This document shows, piece by piece, positions 43,410 through 54,450 of a stretch of DNA of 64,000 nucleotides. The translations under genes and the position numbers were made by a program. Positions within the stretch are counted from its first letter, which is position 1. Every line of letters begins with the position of its first letter. The notes under the pieces are model-generated. The model had not been told where the DNA came from, ran no database searches, and was given only the letters and a program-made list of their open reading frames with translations. The stretch is from Chlorops oryzae (taxonomy: Eukaryota; Arthropoda; Insecta; Diptera; Chloropidae). The stretch is from contig CM035806.1 of the NCBI GenBank assembly GCA_020466095.1, forward strand, positions 122,383,168-122,447,167, read 5' to 3'.

Positions 43410-44701
43410 ACAGGTTGGCTGATAAGTCCCCGGTCTGACACATAGATGGCGTCGCTAGTATTAAATGCATATTATTTTTATATAGTGGCAACCTTCAAAT
43501 GATTCGTGTCAAAATTTGACGTCTGTAAGTCAATTAGTTTGTGAGATAGAGCGTCTTTTGTGAAGCAACTTTTATTATTGTGAAAAAAATGGAAAAAAAG
43601 GAATTTCGTGTTTTGATAAAATACTGTTTTCTGAAGGGAAAAAATACAGTGGAAGCAAAAACTTGGCTTGATAATGAGTTTCCGGACTCTGCCCCAGGAA
43701 AATCAACAATAATTGATTGGTATGCAAAATTCAAGCGTGGTGAAATGAGCACGGAGGACGGTGAACGCAGTGGACGCCCGAAAGAGGTGGTTACCGACGA
43801 AAACATCAAAAAAATTCACAAAATGATTTTGAATGACCGTAAAATGAAGTTGATCGAGATAGCAGAGGCCTTAAAGATATCAAAGGAACGTGTTGGTCAT
43901 ATCATTCATCAATATTTGGATATGAAAAAGCTCTGTGCAAAATGGGTGCCGCGCGAGCTCACATTTGACCAAAAACAACAACGTGTTGATGATTCTGAGC
44001 GGTGTTTGCAGCTGTTAACTCGCAATACACCCGAGTTTTTGCGTCGATATGTGACAATGGATGAAACATGGCTCTATCACTACACTCCTGAGTCCAATCG
44101 ACAGTCGGCTGAGAGGACAGCGATCGGTGAACCGTCTCCGAATCGTGGAAAGACTCAAAAGTCCGCTGGCAAAGTAATGGCCTATGTTTTTTGGGATGGG
44201 CATGGAATAATTTTGATCGATTATCTTGAGAAAGGAAAAACCATCAACAGTGACTATTATATGTCGTTATTGGAGTGTTTGAAGGTCGAAATCGCGGCAA
44301 AACGGCCCCATATGAAGAAGAAAAAAGTGTTGTTCCACCAAGACAACGCACCGTGCCACAAGTCATTGAGAACGATGGCAAAAATTCATGAATTAGGCTT
44401 CGAATTGCTTCCCCACCCACCGTATTCTCCAGATCTGGCCCCCAGCGACTTTTTCTTGTTCTCAGACCTCAAAAGGATGCTCGCAGGGAAAAAATTTGGC
44501 TACAATGAAGAGGTGATCGCCGAAACTGAGGCCTATTTTGAGGCAAAACCGAAGGAGTACTACCAAAATGGTATCAAAAAATTGGAAGGTCGTTATAATC
44601 GTTGTATCGCTCTTGAAGGGAACTATGTTGAATAATAAAAACGAATTTTGACAAAAAATGTGTTTTTCTTTGTTAGACCGGGGACTTATCAGCCAACCTG
44701 T
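43410..44701 (+). mobile_element. Himar1-like mariner (irritans subfamily), copy 2, structurally intact
   Basis: The ends ACAGGTTGGCTGATAAGTCC and GGACTTATCAGCCAACCTGT are a near-perfect irritans-type TIR pair. TA flanks both sides (43408-43409, 44702-44703). Length is 1292 bp. The uninterrupted transposase frame and intact TIRs make it a candidate active or recently active element. Confidence 0.96.
43589..44635 (+). CDS. Himar1-like mariner transposase, intact 348 residues
   Basis: The start is the ATG at 43589 (MEKKEF), the same start as Himar1; the frame ends TAA at 44633-44635. Length 348 equals that of Himar1. An N-terminal paired helix-turn-helix region (about 1-115, including SGRPKEVV) and the WVPREL linker lead into the catalytic domain. 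Catalytic residues are present: VTMDETW, FHQDNAPCH and SPDLAPSDFFLF, a D,D34D set. It cuts and pastes the element at TA dinucleotides. Scattered substitutions relative to copy 1 (e.g. an Arg where copy 1 has Trp in the SAEWTA motif) could reduce activity. Confidence 0.95.
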   Translation: MEKKEFRVLIKYCFLKGKNTVEAKTWLDNEFPDSAPGKSTIIDWYAKFKRGEMSTEDGERSGRPKEVVTDENIKKIHKMILNDRKMKLIEIAEALKISKERVGHIIHQYLDMKKLCAKWVPRELTFDQKQQRVDDSERCLQLLTRNTPEFLRRYVTMDETWLYHYTPESNRQSAERTAIGEPSPNRGKTQKSAGKVMAYVFWDGHGIILIDYLEKGKTINSDYYMSLLECLKVEIAAKRPHMKKKKVLFHQDNAPCHKSLRTMAKIHELGFELLPHPPYSPDLAPSDFFLFSDLKRMLAGKKFGYNEEVIAETEAYFEAKPKEYYQNGIKKLEGRYNRCIALEGNYVE

Positions 44702-45714
44702 TATATGCAACGGCCTTGCCAAAAATGTTTTGAATTTGATGGGCTGATGATATATTCGGAACTTGTTGAGCATTAGTAAATATTTGAGTAGTACCTAAGT
44801 GCTCATTTATTTTACCGAGGTCTTCGCTTGTAAATTCCTGAACTAATAATAATTTTAATTTTTTTCTGTTTTTGTTAAACGAGCCTGTAACTAATTTAAA
44901 AAACTATATTGAAAGAAAATTTTTCACATTCGGAAGAAAGACTGCCACGTTACACACTTTAAATTGCTCATAATTTAGCACCTGTAACTATTTTTGCAAA
45001 AAACGAAAAAAAAAACAAAATAAAGACCACAAAAGCGTTTAAGAAACAGATATCACATTTTTTTTTTTAACGACATGTGTCGATAAAATAAAAATTATGG
45101 TTTTCGGTCTGCCACGTTACATGAAATCTGCGGCACTATTCAAAAGCCTTTTTTAGCTTACTCATAATACTGCATTGGAATTTATTCCTTAGGTTAGTTA
45201 AAGTAACGAATCTTTTTTATGAAAAGTGCAATAAAAACAAAAATAATACTCAAATTATAATTTTATTTACCTTTTTGCCGCAGCCTTATTTTCCTTCCAT
45301 TTCGATGCTGTCTGCAATTGCTTGCAAAACGTGCTCAAATGTCAAAATCTTTTACAACTTCTTCTAATTTTTTATTGTTGCCAGACTGCTAGAAGTCCAT
45401 TTTTTTAAGAAACATTAAAAAATGGCAACATTTAAAAAAAAATATTCTTGCCACGGTGGACTTTTTCGCGTTTTTGACCATATGCGAGAGCATACATTTT
45501 TTTTTACTGTTAGTATTAAGTAGTTAATATATAAAAAACTAGCGGCTTTGAAAAAAATGTATATGCGAACAATTATAAAAAAGGTTTCGTAGTCCAAATA
45601 GCAGGAATTTTTAAAAGTCACGGAAATTGTTTTCTTATCTTTAAGCGTAGAACACTTTGTTCTTTTAAAAAATTTGGTTTGTTGAATATTAAATTTCCCC
45701 CTTATTTTTCTCGC

Positions 45715-45783
45715 CTGCGCGAGGATTCGAACTCGAACCTATGGGTTAATGAGTGCACACACTATCCACTACGCCTCGTAGCC
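45715..45783 (-). other. tRNA-like sequence (SINE head or tRNA pseudogene)
   Basis: The minus strand reads GGCGTAGTGGATAGTG, similar to a pol III A box, and 30 nt later GAGTTCGAATCCTCG, similar to a B box/T-loop. CGAGG and CCTCG could pair at the ends. The anticodon arm does not fold cleanly, so it is not called as a functional tRNA. It lies in the centre of the long-TIR element. Confidence 0.4.
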
Positions 45784-46295
45784 GTCTTCTTCATACTAAA
45801 GCAAGTGTACAAGTAATTGTTATTGTAATTGGACCCGTTGTCTCTATTGCATAACCAGTATCAGCATCAACTGATGTCTTCTCGCAAATACGTTCATACA
45901 AAATATCAAGAGGAGAATGTAATGCCACGGGTACAGTTGGTAACTAGTACCTGGTGACGGGGACACTTACTGCAGGGAAACTTCAAAATTTCTCATATAC
46001 GCATGAAGCCCAAATTGAAATTTTCAAATTTTTGGTTTCTAGCATGAACAGATTCATACACAAATACATACATATGTATAACGTCGCAACAAAAACAAGA
46101 AAAAATAAAAAAAATGGGCAAAAGGACATAGCTCAGCACTGTTTCGAATTCAGTTTCATACTGAATCATTTCTGTTGCTTCGCGAATACAAAAGTAAAAA
46201 ACCCGAATTTTTCCGATTGCTAGATTTCTTTCGCTGGGAGCTAGAGCTCAGTATCGCTAGCGACCAAATTTTTGTTCGGCGTGAGACATCTATAT

Positions 46296-48231
46296 GGGCA
46301 ATTCCACAGAAATCGATGAGAAAAAAAAACAAATTTTTTCGATTAAAGTTGGAAAAAAATATCGATAATAGTTGAACAGATATGTAATCTATACGTTGCT
46401 GCCAAATGCATATAGTGCATCCTTTTTTCGCAAGTGGAAACGCGTGTTTTGTGAAAAGCTTAAATTATTCGAAGAAAAATGTCAAACGTCGAAAATTTTC
46501 CCAAGGTCATCAAATAAAACATGTATTTATTTTTCGATATATTACTAAGCCCAATTATGGTTAAGAATCAAGAGCTTTAAAGCCTATACTGAGATATGCA
46601 GTAAGTAAAGCTCCCATAAGAAATACGTGCAAAAAAAATTGAAAAGTACTTCGAAGTAAATACTTTACTTTCACTTATACTGAGATGTCAAGTAATCATG
46701 TGCGCAGGGTTGCATGCGACTTGCCTGCTTTACTTCGCCATAGAAATGAACATGTTCATTTTTTATGCGAAGTAAATGCCAGGACAGCTGATTGCGGCAC
46801 ATTTTTCAAATGAAATACTGACACCGACTTCGAAGGTGTTAAATTGTTGGCATACTTTGAAGAATTCAAGAAGTGTGGATATAGTTGTCTCTCTCACACT
46901 TTACGACGTTGTAGCGAATTGGCTCCTAATGTGCAAGTAGTTACTGCATATCTCAGTATAGGCTTTTAGATGAAGCTGGCAAAAGTACGAAAAGTATTAT
47001 TTTAAGCGACGCAGACAGTGTTGCATTTGGCCGCAAAGTTTGTGTAACATACCAACGCTAAATGCAGCAAAGTTAGTGTCAAAATAAAGCATGTTCAGAT
47101 CGGCAACCCCTTTTGTTGAACATGATACTGTAATGAGCATTTAAATACCAAGTACCTCCGTTTTTATGCAAATCTAGTAAAAAAAGGCTTGAAAAAAGCA
47201 GACAAAGAAACGACATGTAATAAGACAGAAGTATTTGTACGCATCGTAAAACTAAAAATTGTTAAATTAGAAATACAGTCCATTATAATAAAAAGATTTC
47301 AGTATTATCGTTCGAAGTTGTTTTTGTTGTTTTTTTGTCGAACAAAGCATGTCGATGTAATAAATGCTCTTTATTTTTTCCTCTAAGTATTCGAAATTGT
47401 TCAAAGAATACCGTTAAAAAAATTAAATTTGTGGATAATTTTTAATTTTAAATTGCATTAAAAAGCTGTAACGTACCAACGCTTTCATGATTGTTAGCCT
47501 GACAAGGCACCGGTCGCAGTTTCAAATGTGCTTAGATCTATGTAACTTGAAAATTAGTATGTAAATGTTTTATTCGGGCATGTGATTGGACACCCTTTTC
47601 TCCAAATTTTGGGGAAAGGGAATTTCGTTCCTCCAATATTTTGAAGAATGTATGGCAATTTTGAAAGAAATGACATAACAAACAAACCGAAACCAAAAAA
47701 TCGTTTGCATAACATTTACAAATTAATCTTTACAAAAACTATTTCAAGTATCAAAAGCATAGTCAACCATTTTACAGCAAATTTAATCCGTTCAAAGTTT
47801 TATTTATCTCTATGACAGTTCGATTTCAAAAATTTTTGTGTAACATACCAACGTAACGTACCAACAGGCGTATAATATTTTTTAAAATTTATCAACACAT
47901 ATTTTTTGGGTTTTTTAATGCAAATCATCGAAAGTAACCTTTTTTACATAATTCATAAAAATTTTGTAAAACTACATTCAGTAGGAGAGCAGAGTTTTCA
48001 CAATATCTGCCGTTCTCTCAAAACAGCTAGAAAAATTTGTAACGTACCAACGCCTTTTAATCAGCATTACCAGGATGCCCCATGGACTTTTTTCAAAATT
48101 AAATATTGTATTTTCTAGAACTCATGCCTATCTTTATTTACTGGAGAAGCTCGACATCGTGTTAAAAAAACTTAAGAAGTTATGTGCCCAAAATTAAAAA
48201 AAGTGTAACGTACCAACAAATGGAATTGCCC
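46296..48231. mobile_element. ATAT-target element B with TAACGTACCAAC repeats
   Basis: The ends GGGCAATTCCA and TGGAATTGCCC lie within ATAT duplications (46292-46295, 48232-48235). The opposite arm of the host element near 42294-42320 is uninterrupted and proves the 4-bp TSD. The motif GTAAC(G/A)TACCAAC recurs at about 47044, 47468, 47839, 47853, 48039 and 48205 in one orientation. Length is 1936 bp, no recognisable transposase. An approximately 0.35-kb inner segment bears an inverted pair around ACTGAGATATGCAGTAA and TTACTGCATATCTCAGTAT (about 46588-46605 and 46943-46962). Confidence 0.8.
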
Positions 48232-49158
48232 ATATATTATTTGATTAGTGATACTATTAAGTGAACCAGAGCTATAAAGGGTTATCATTCCAGAAGCTAC
48301 GGTATTACTAATTACTTGAGAAGCTAAACATACCTTCATCTTTTGGAAACAGTTCGGGTTGATATGCGCTTCTTTCAGTTTAGGTGCACATCGAATTGGC
48401 AACTTGGAGTCAATCAGCCCGATTCTAAATAAGTATTCCCCGGGAATTTTTCCCTTTTCCCTGTCCTCCTATTCTGAACAAAAACTCATCGGGAGTTTTT
48501 TCTCTTCTCCCATTCCTCGTATTCTGAACGAGCTTCGAAAAAGGGGAAACTTTCCCTGCGGAAAAAGGAGGTATTCTAAACGTGAATAAAAGGGAGAATG
48601 TGATGACATTTCTTGAGAATTTTTCCGCTAAAAATTTGTTAGGGAGTTCTGTGCAAAAATGTAAGTATTTCATATTTTATAATTGGAATGTAACTTTTAT
48701 TGATCTTTAATGTAATTATAATACATATTGTTTAGAACTGCGTTTGGTGTTTGATTCGGTTTAGACCTGAATAAAACTTGCAGTCTGCGTTGTACAAATT
48801 TCTGATATTATATCAAGAATTTCCGTTTGCAATGACTTTACAGTTGTTGATTGTGAAAGCCACTAAAAATTCTTTATTAAATTGATTTCTTATATACTAA
48901 TAATCTGTTTATCAATACAAAATTGGTTTAAAATAAAAGTGCCAGATCACAGAAATTTGGAAATTAAATAAATGAAAAATTGACAAAATTAAATTAAAAG
49001 AAAGCATTTAAATAACTTCATCAGTTTCAGCAAATTTAAGTGAAGTCAATAGCCCAACGTCGTGACCATGACGGACTGCTGCATCGGCATATTTTGTTCA
49101 GTAGGTTGGTTTTGTTTTCGTCGCCACTGGGCAGCGAGTTTGTTTTTGTCTTCATAAC

Positions 49159-49170
49159 ATACTCCCCCCG
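49159..49170 (-). promoter_or_regulatory. BEL polypurine tract and 3' LTR start
   Basis: On the minus strand a CGGGGGGAGT tract (49170-49161) is followed by TGTTATGAAG, a typical polypurine tract then LTR 5' end. The LTR continues to lower coordinates for a few hundred bases; its outer end is not resolved because the 5' LTR is missing. Confidence 0.6.
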
Positions 49171-49237
49171 TTGAGCATTCCTCAACTTAGCCGTTGAATT
49201 ATTTGCTGATTCGGGATTTGTAAGCTGTTTGATGTTT

Positions 49238-51922
49238 CTAAATGTGAACAGTGAAATCAGTTTCGTTTTGCTGTTGACGAGGCCGTGGAGTTGGAAGAAA
49301 ATTTTGTTTTCTTTTGCACTTGAGATACATCAAGATAAGTAGAGCTGCAAATAGTGCAGTGTAACCAACTGCGATGTGGTGATAATTCTGATTTTCCATT
49401 TTATTTGGTAGTTGAAGTAATTCTTCTGTTGCTAATGAAGACTGCAACAAACTGAGATTAGCAATTTGTGGCGTGTACTCATTTGGATTTGCCTCCATTA
49501 CTATTGGTTTCAATTGTTCAATACGCGATACTTCAGTTAAATTTCCTAGGCTGGTATAGGATGCCATAAGGGTGCTGGACACTTGTTGATGAGCTTGAAT
49601 GGCCATGAAATTGTGCTTGACCATACATTCTGGTTGAAGAGTAAGTATCCCGGAGTTTTTTAAAATGATTTGTGTAATTTCTCTGCCACATACAACTGTT
49701 GCGCGTGATTCCTTTTTCGTTGCGTAGATCCATTGATTTCTGTGCTGCAGTGAAATCCACGTGAATTCTTCAGACATTCGTCGCAAGTGGCAATCGGACT
49801 GGGTGAAGTTATTAAAGAGGTTAAGCTCGCATTTGCATACTGTGGAGCCATGGTTATATCTAACTTGAAGCTTGGAACACATGTAACTTCCGTCTTTGAT
49901 GATGATACAGGATTTAAGTTCGGAGCTGCTCATTGGAAAATACTGGTCGATGTGATTGTTGATCGCTAAGTATTGAGAGCAAATGTCAATCGCTACCATC
50001 GTGTTGTTGGTCCAGATTGGAATTGAAATGAGATGAAAAAGCTCAAAGCGCTCATGACTCACTATGGGTAAAGTTATGCTGAAGACGACCTTGTCTTTTG
50101 TCAGTCCTCCTTTGACACTCATGATTGTGTACAGTTTTAATAATTCGTCTTGATTTACAGGTAACTCAAGCGAACTAGGCAAGTGCATTTTAACTTTAGC
50201 AACCTCCTGTTGCAGCTGATTGGGTGAAAGGAGCAGCGGGCTTATTTTTCCATGATGAGCGTCCGTGAGTACGTCCACCATTGATGATTGCATTCGCTGC
50301 AAATTCGTTGCAATAATTGTAAGCTGCATAGCCAATGTAGTAAAGGTGTGGTACATCTTCTCTTGGTATCGCTCTTCATCGTTGCTTCGTACGCTGTTGA
50401 GAATTAACTGAATTTGATTGTCTAGTTGATCGAATTTCGTCTTAACCGCCATTTGATTATGTTTTAGTATATTGATAGTGGAGTCAACTATCGAGGTTTG
50501 ATTTTTTAACAAATGGATTAAGTGATTCTCATTTTCCTTTACTTGAGCAATGGTGTGGCTCATATTTTCTGCGTATTCGGAGTCAAGTATTCCAAAAAGT
50601 GAATTCGCAACGTTGCCAACCATATTAATCGCTCCTCGTCGGGATCTCCGCCTGGCTAGAAGTACACTTTCCATTTTTAATTCATCTTCAATGTGTTCGA
50701 AATGTAATATGAGCGTATCGCAAGCGTTTTTTAGTGTCATTTCATCACATAAATGCCTTAACGCCTTTGTTCCATTGGAGAGCATTGAAAGCTCATTCCA
50801 AAACGCTTCCAAGTCATAGTAAATTAGGAGATTCCATTCTGTAGCCGAAATCGTCGTAATCCCAATGTTTTCAAAGTGAACGCCTAATTTTGATCCAAAT
50901 ACCTTATTTTCAATCTGTGCTCCCAGAATTATTGGGAGTATCAATAATGATACGATGAGTGTTAGTAAATTCGAACTCACAGACGTGCGTCTCCTTTTTG
51001 CAGGTACCTCCGTTGACATTTTGTCTGAATTGACGGTCGGTGATGACTCTTCCTCTGGAAACAGTGGTGCAAGTCGATGTATTGCTCTCTTGCATACTCC
51101 TGAATTTGTTTTTACATCCACAACTCTGACTCTTTGATCATCGCCTTCATACACCTTGACGATGCGGCCCAATGGCCATTTTAATGGTGGGCTGTTATCC
51201 TCTTTAAGGATGACCAATGTTCCGACGTCCACATTTCGGTTTGGTTGTTTCCATTTATGTCTCTGTTGAAGCCCTGATAGGTATTCGGAGCTCCATCTCT
51301 TCCAAAATTGCCCTTTAATATATGACACTTGTTCCGATCTTGTTAGTAAATTGGGTTGCTGTGTACTGCTTGTATGTTCTGGCATTGACGTGAGAGGTTG
51401 TCCGATTAGGAAGTGTCCTGGTGTAAGGGCGATGAGGTCATTAGGGTTGCAGGACATTGGAGTAATAGGCCTCGAATTTAAGATGGCCTCAATTTCATGT
51501 ATGACCGTGTTTAATTCCTCAAAGGTCAGTGAAGTGGCACCAACACTTCTAATTAGTAGATGTTTTGCCGATTTCACAGCAGCCTCCCAGAGGCCTCCAA
51601 AATGCGGTGCTCGAGGTGGTATAAAACTGAAATTTATTCCAGAGCTGCTGCACTGTTGTCCAATGCTTTTTTGTGCCTTGTCTGAGTATATTATGTCCTT
51701 GAGTTCCGGTAATCGATTTCTTGCACCCACAAAATTTGTAGCATTGTCGCAATATAAATTTTCGCAGGTACCCCGCTTTGCAATGAATCGTTTCAATGAT
51801 CCGATGAATGCTTCCGTTGTTAGATCACCTACGAGCTCCAAGTGTACTGCTTTGGTTGCAAAGCAGCAATATATCGCAATGTACACCTTTGTCGGACGTT
51901 TTCCTCTAATTTTATAGTGCAC
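49238..51922 (-). pseudogene. BEL/Pao integrase plus Env-like ORF (894 residues), truncated pol side
   Basis: Residues 1-290 are a BEL integrase: CDNATNFVG (D59), LWEAAVK (E113) and a C-terminal VGTLVILKEDNSPPLKW domain. The first catalytic Asp and the adjoining GPF-type motif appear deleted at the N-terminal junction. From about 300 an envelope-like glycoprotein is fused in frame: hydrophobic signal or transmembrane segment 318-335, a furin-type RRRSRRG at about 424-430 followed by a hydrophobic fusion-peptide-like start, a long coiled region, several NxS/T sites, a Cys-rich domain and a transmembrane segment near 852-867. This matches insect endogenous retroviruses with baculovirus F-like Env. 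Described as an old genomic copy; pol frames are broken. Confidence 0.8.
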
Positions 51923-54444
51923 AGTGACTTGTTGATATAGAGTAGGCCTGGTTCTTGTGCAGCGTACACAATGACTGCAGACTTAGCCATTGCGATACCT
52001 TTGATTATCCAAAACCGTTGTCTTGATTGATAAAGCAGCGCTTGAGGCCCGCAGTCTTTATTCTTAATATGCATTTCCGTCAGAAGTAACTTCACAAGAA
52101 CGTCGTTGTATGGAAGAAGAATTTGATGTTTTGTTTCATACGGGAGACTTGAATTTGATAATCGCCCTCCAACTCTCAAAATGCCTTTCTCGTCTAGAAA
52201 AGGGGTCAAGCTGCTCAACGAGTGTGAATTCGGTAATGACCTTTCAACTCTAAGTTTAGATATTTCCACCTTGAATGCTGCATGTTGTATAGCTTTGATG
52301 ACTATTGCCAGAGAGTCTTCTAGTTCGTTGGGACTTAGAACAGCACCTTCGCTTGAATTTGGATCTTCTCGAGACTTGCGCCGGCATTTGTTGATGAAGA
52401 GCACAATGTACCAAAGCACTCGTTGCATTCGATAAAATGAATTTCTTGTATTTAATTCGTAGATGAATGATTCCATTGTTGTTGTGATAACAGTTGTGGT
52501 TAAGGTGGCTTTCTCAGCCTTTCTCTCAGTGTCAGTATGAATAAGGTGACCTTTGATAACTGCCTTTGGCCAGGTTGTCTCCTTACTATATAAAAATAGT
52601 GGACCATAGAACCATATATTGCATTTTGGAAGCTCTTTCGGCATCAAACCACGAGAGAGTACGTCCGCTGGATTGTCCTTGGTGTTGACATATCGCCATT
52701 GTTCAGGACAGGTCAAACGTTGTATGTTGGCCACTCGATGAGATACAAAGGTTTGAAAGGCTGATGCGTGTGAGTTGATCCAACATAGTACAATTTGGGA
52801 GTCGGTCCAAAAAAAGATATGTCCTTTGAAATTCAAATCCTTTTGTACTTGAGTTGTCAATTGTGCTCCAATTTGCGCTGCTAATAATTCAAGCCTTGGA
52901 ATTGTCTGGGTTTTGATGGGAGCCACTCTTGATTTGGAACATAGCAAATTTATGCTAATCGTACCATCCTTATTTACTGATCGGATGTATATAGCAGCAC
53001 CATATGCCTTCTCCGAAGCGTCAGTAAAACAATGAACTTGAACTTCTTTGGGAATATTTTTGTTGAATACGTGCCTTGGTATTGAAGTGTCGTTTAATGA
53101 TTCAATATCCTTTCGAAACCCTGCCCATTCTTGCTGATGCTGTGGTGATAGTTGATCATCCCAACCGAGTTTTAAGGTCCAGAGCTGTTGAACAAATATT
53201 TTTGCTTTGACTACTACTGGACTTACTAACCCAAGTGGATCATATATTTTTGCCAGATCGGATGCCACTGCTCTTTTTGATATGCTTTGAGCGCCGGGAA
53301 TGTTTGTTCTGATACGAATGCTGTCTGTTTTTGGGATCCAGACCAGTCCTAATGTTTTAGCTGATTTTTCGATGTCGGATGAAAGTTCCAAATTTATCTC
53401 CTTGTCTTCTTGGGGGATTTCACACAAAAGTTGTGGGTGATTGACACACCATTTTCGTAGCTTAAAGCCTGCGTCGCCAAGAATAGTTTGGAGCTGTTGT
53501 TGGATCTCACGAGCTTCGACCAAACTATCAGAACCGCTTAACGCATTATCTACGTAGAAATCCCTCTCGAGTGCCTTTGATCCAAGAGGAAAGTTAGACT
53601 GGTTCTCAACTGCCAATTGCTTAAGACATCTTGTTGCAAGGTATGGTGCTGATCTTGTACCGTAAGTGACAGTCTGAAGTCTGTAGTATTTAATATTTTG
53701 AGTGGGTTCATGCCGCCATACAATCAACTGGAGTTGCTGATCCTTTGGGTGCACTTGAATCTGGCGGTACATTTTCTCTATATCTGTTGTAAATACAAAG
53801 CGCGGCATTCTAAATCGCAATAGAATTGAAAATAGTGTGCTTTGTACCGTTGGTCCCTTTAACAAAATGTCATTCAATGAGATTTGTGATGATGTTTTTG
53901 CTGATGCGTCAAACACCACTCGCAACTTGGTGGAACTGCTTCTTGGACGTAGAACACAGTGATGCGGAATAAAGTAATGTGGTGTTAGTACATCCTCTGA
54001 GTCAATTTCGCTCATGTGTCCAAGCCTTTCATATTCCATCATGAAGTCAACGTATTGCTTCTGTACTTCTGGGTTTCTAGCTAACCTTCGTTCTAGGGCG
54101 AGAAATCGGTTTGTGGCCATTTGTAGCGACTGCCCTAAGACTGTTGCTTCTTCCTGATATGGTAGTTGAACAATGAAACGTCCTTCTCTTGAGCGTTGTA
54201 CTGTTTGACAAAATTGATTTTCACATTGTTGCTCTGCAACCGATAATGTTTGATTTTCAGAATCAAGTTCGTCCATTTTCCAGAGCCGTGTCAGCATGTC
54301 ATCCATTGACTGGTCCTCTTCAGTATAAACTCCACAAAATGCCTTAGTTTGTGGGACTGGTGCAATCTTGCCAGTAACAATCCATCCCAGAACTGTGCCT
54401 TGTAAAATTGGCAAATGAGGTGCCAATCTTCGTTGTTGGGGTTT
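51829..54444 (-). pseudogene. BEL/Pao pol: protease end, reverse transcriptase, RNase H, integrase start
   Basis: The 865-residue frame begins within the protease-like region (LPILQGTVLGWIVTG). RT motifs follow: LRVVFDASAKTSSQISLND, TTDIEKMYRQI, and FYVDNALSG where YVDD is usual. RNase H begins at HCFTDASEKAYGAAIYI, with FWTDSQIVLCWI and NPADVLSRG. The frame runs into the integrase zinc region and is lost by a frameshift near 51920, overlapping the next ORF. Gag, most of protease and the 5' LTR are missing because the element is cut at about 54445, where Tc1-like sequence starts. Confidence 0.82.
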
Positions 54445-54450
54445 TAGTAA

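Larger units (their letters stand above)
42727..45479. mobile_element. ATAT-target element A with CTGCCACGTTACA repeats, containing a mariner
   Basis: The ends GGTCAAAAACGCG and CGCGTTTTTGACC lie within ATAT duplications (42723-42726, 45480-45483). The motif CTGCCACGTTACA recurs at about 42741, 42908, 43097, 43118, 44941 and 45109, always in the same orientation on the plus strand. Without the mariner (1292 bp plus TA) it is about 1.46 kb. No transposase. Element B (46296-48231) shares the TSD, the GG start and the GTAACGT core of the repeated motif, so the two look like sister families. Confidence 0.75.
42294..48250. mobile_element. Unclassified long-TIR element with 7-bp TSD, inserted in the fossil P-like gene
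   Basis: It starts CACTAATCAAATAATATATA and ends with the complement. The inverted arms are about 430 bp (42294-42726 against about 45881-48250, the latter interrupted). ATACTAT flanks both ends (42287-42293, 48251-48257), and excision restores the host frame. The arms contain a conserved non-P frame (complementary at about 42381-42686 and 45954-46223). The centre holds the ATAT element at 42727-45479 and a tRNA-like segment. No transposase of its own is recognised. Confidence 0.8.

Noticed and set aside
42727..45479. Repeated CTGCCACGTTACA copies considered as a CRISPR-like array
   Set aside because: Spacing is irregular (tens to over a thousand bases), there are no uniform spacers, and this is insect DNA; the copies fit subterminal transposon repeats.
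45715..45783. Functional tRNA gene
   Set aside because: The anticodon arm does not pair convincingly and acceptor pairing is short; kept only as tRNA-like.
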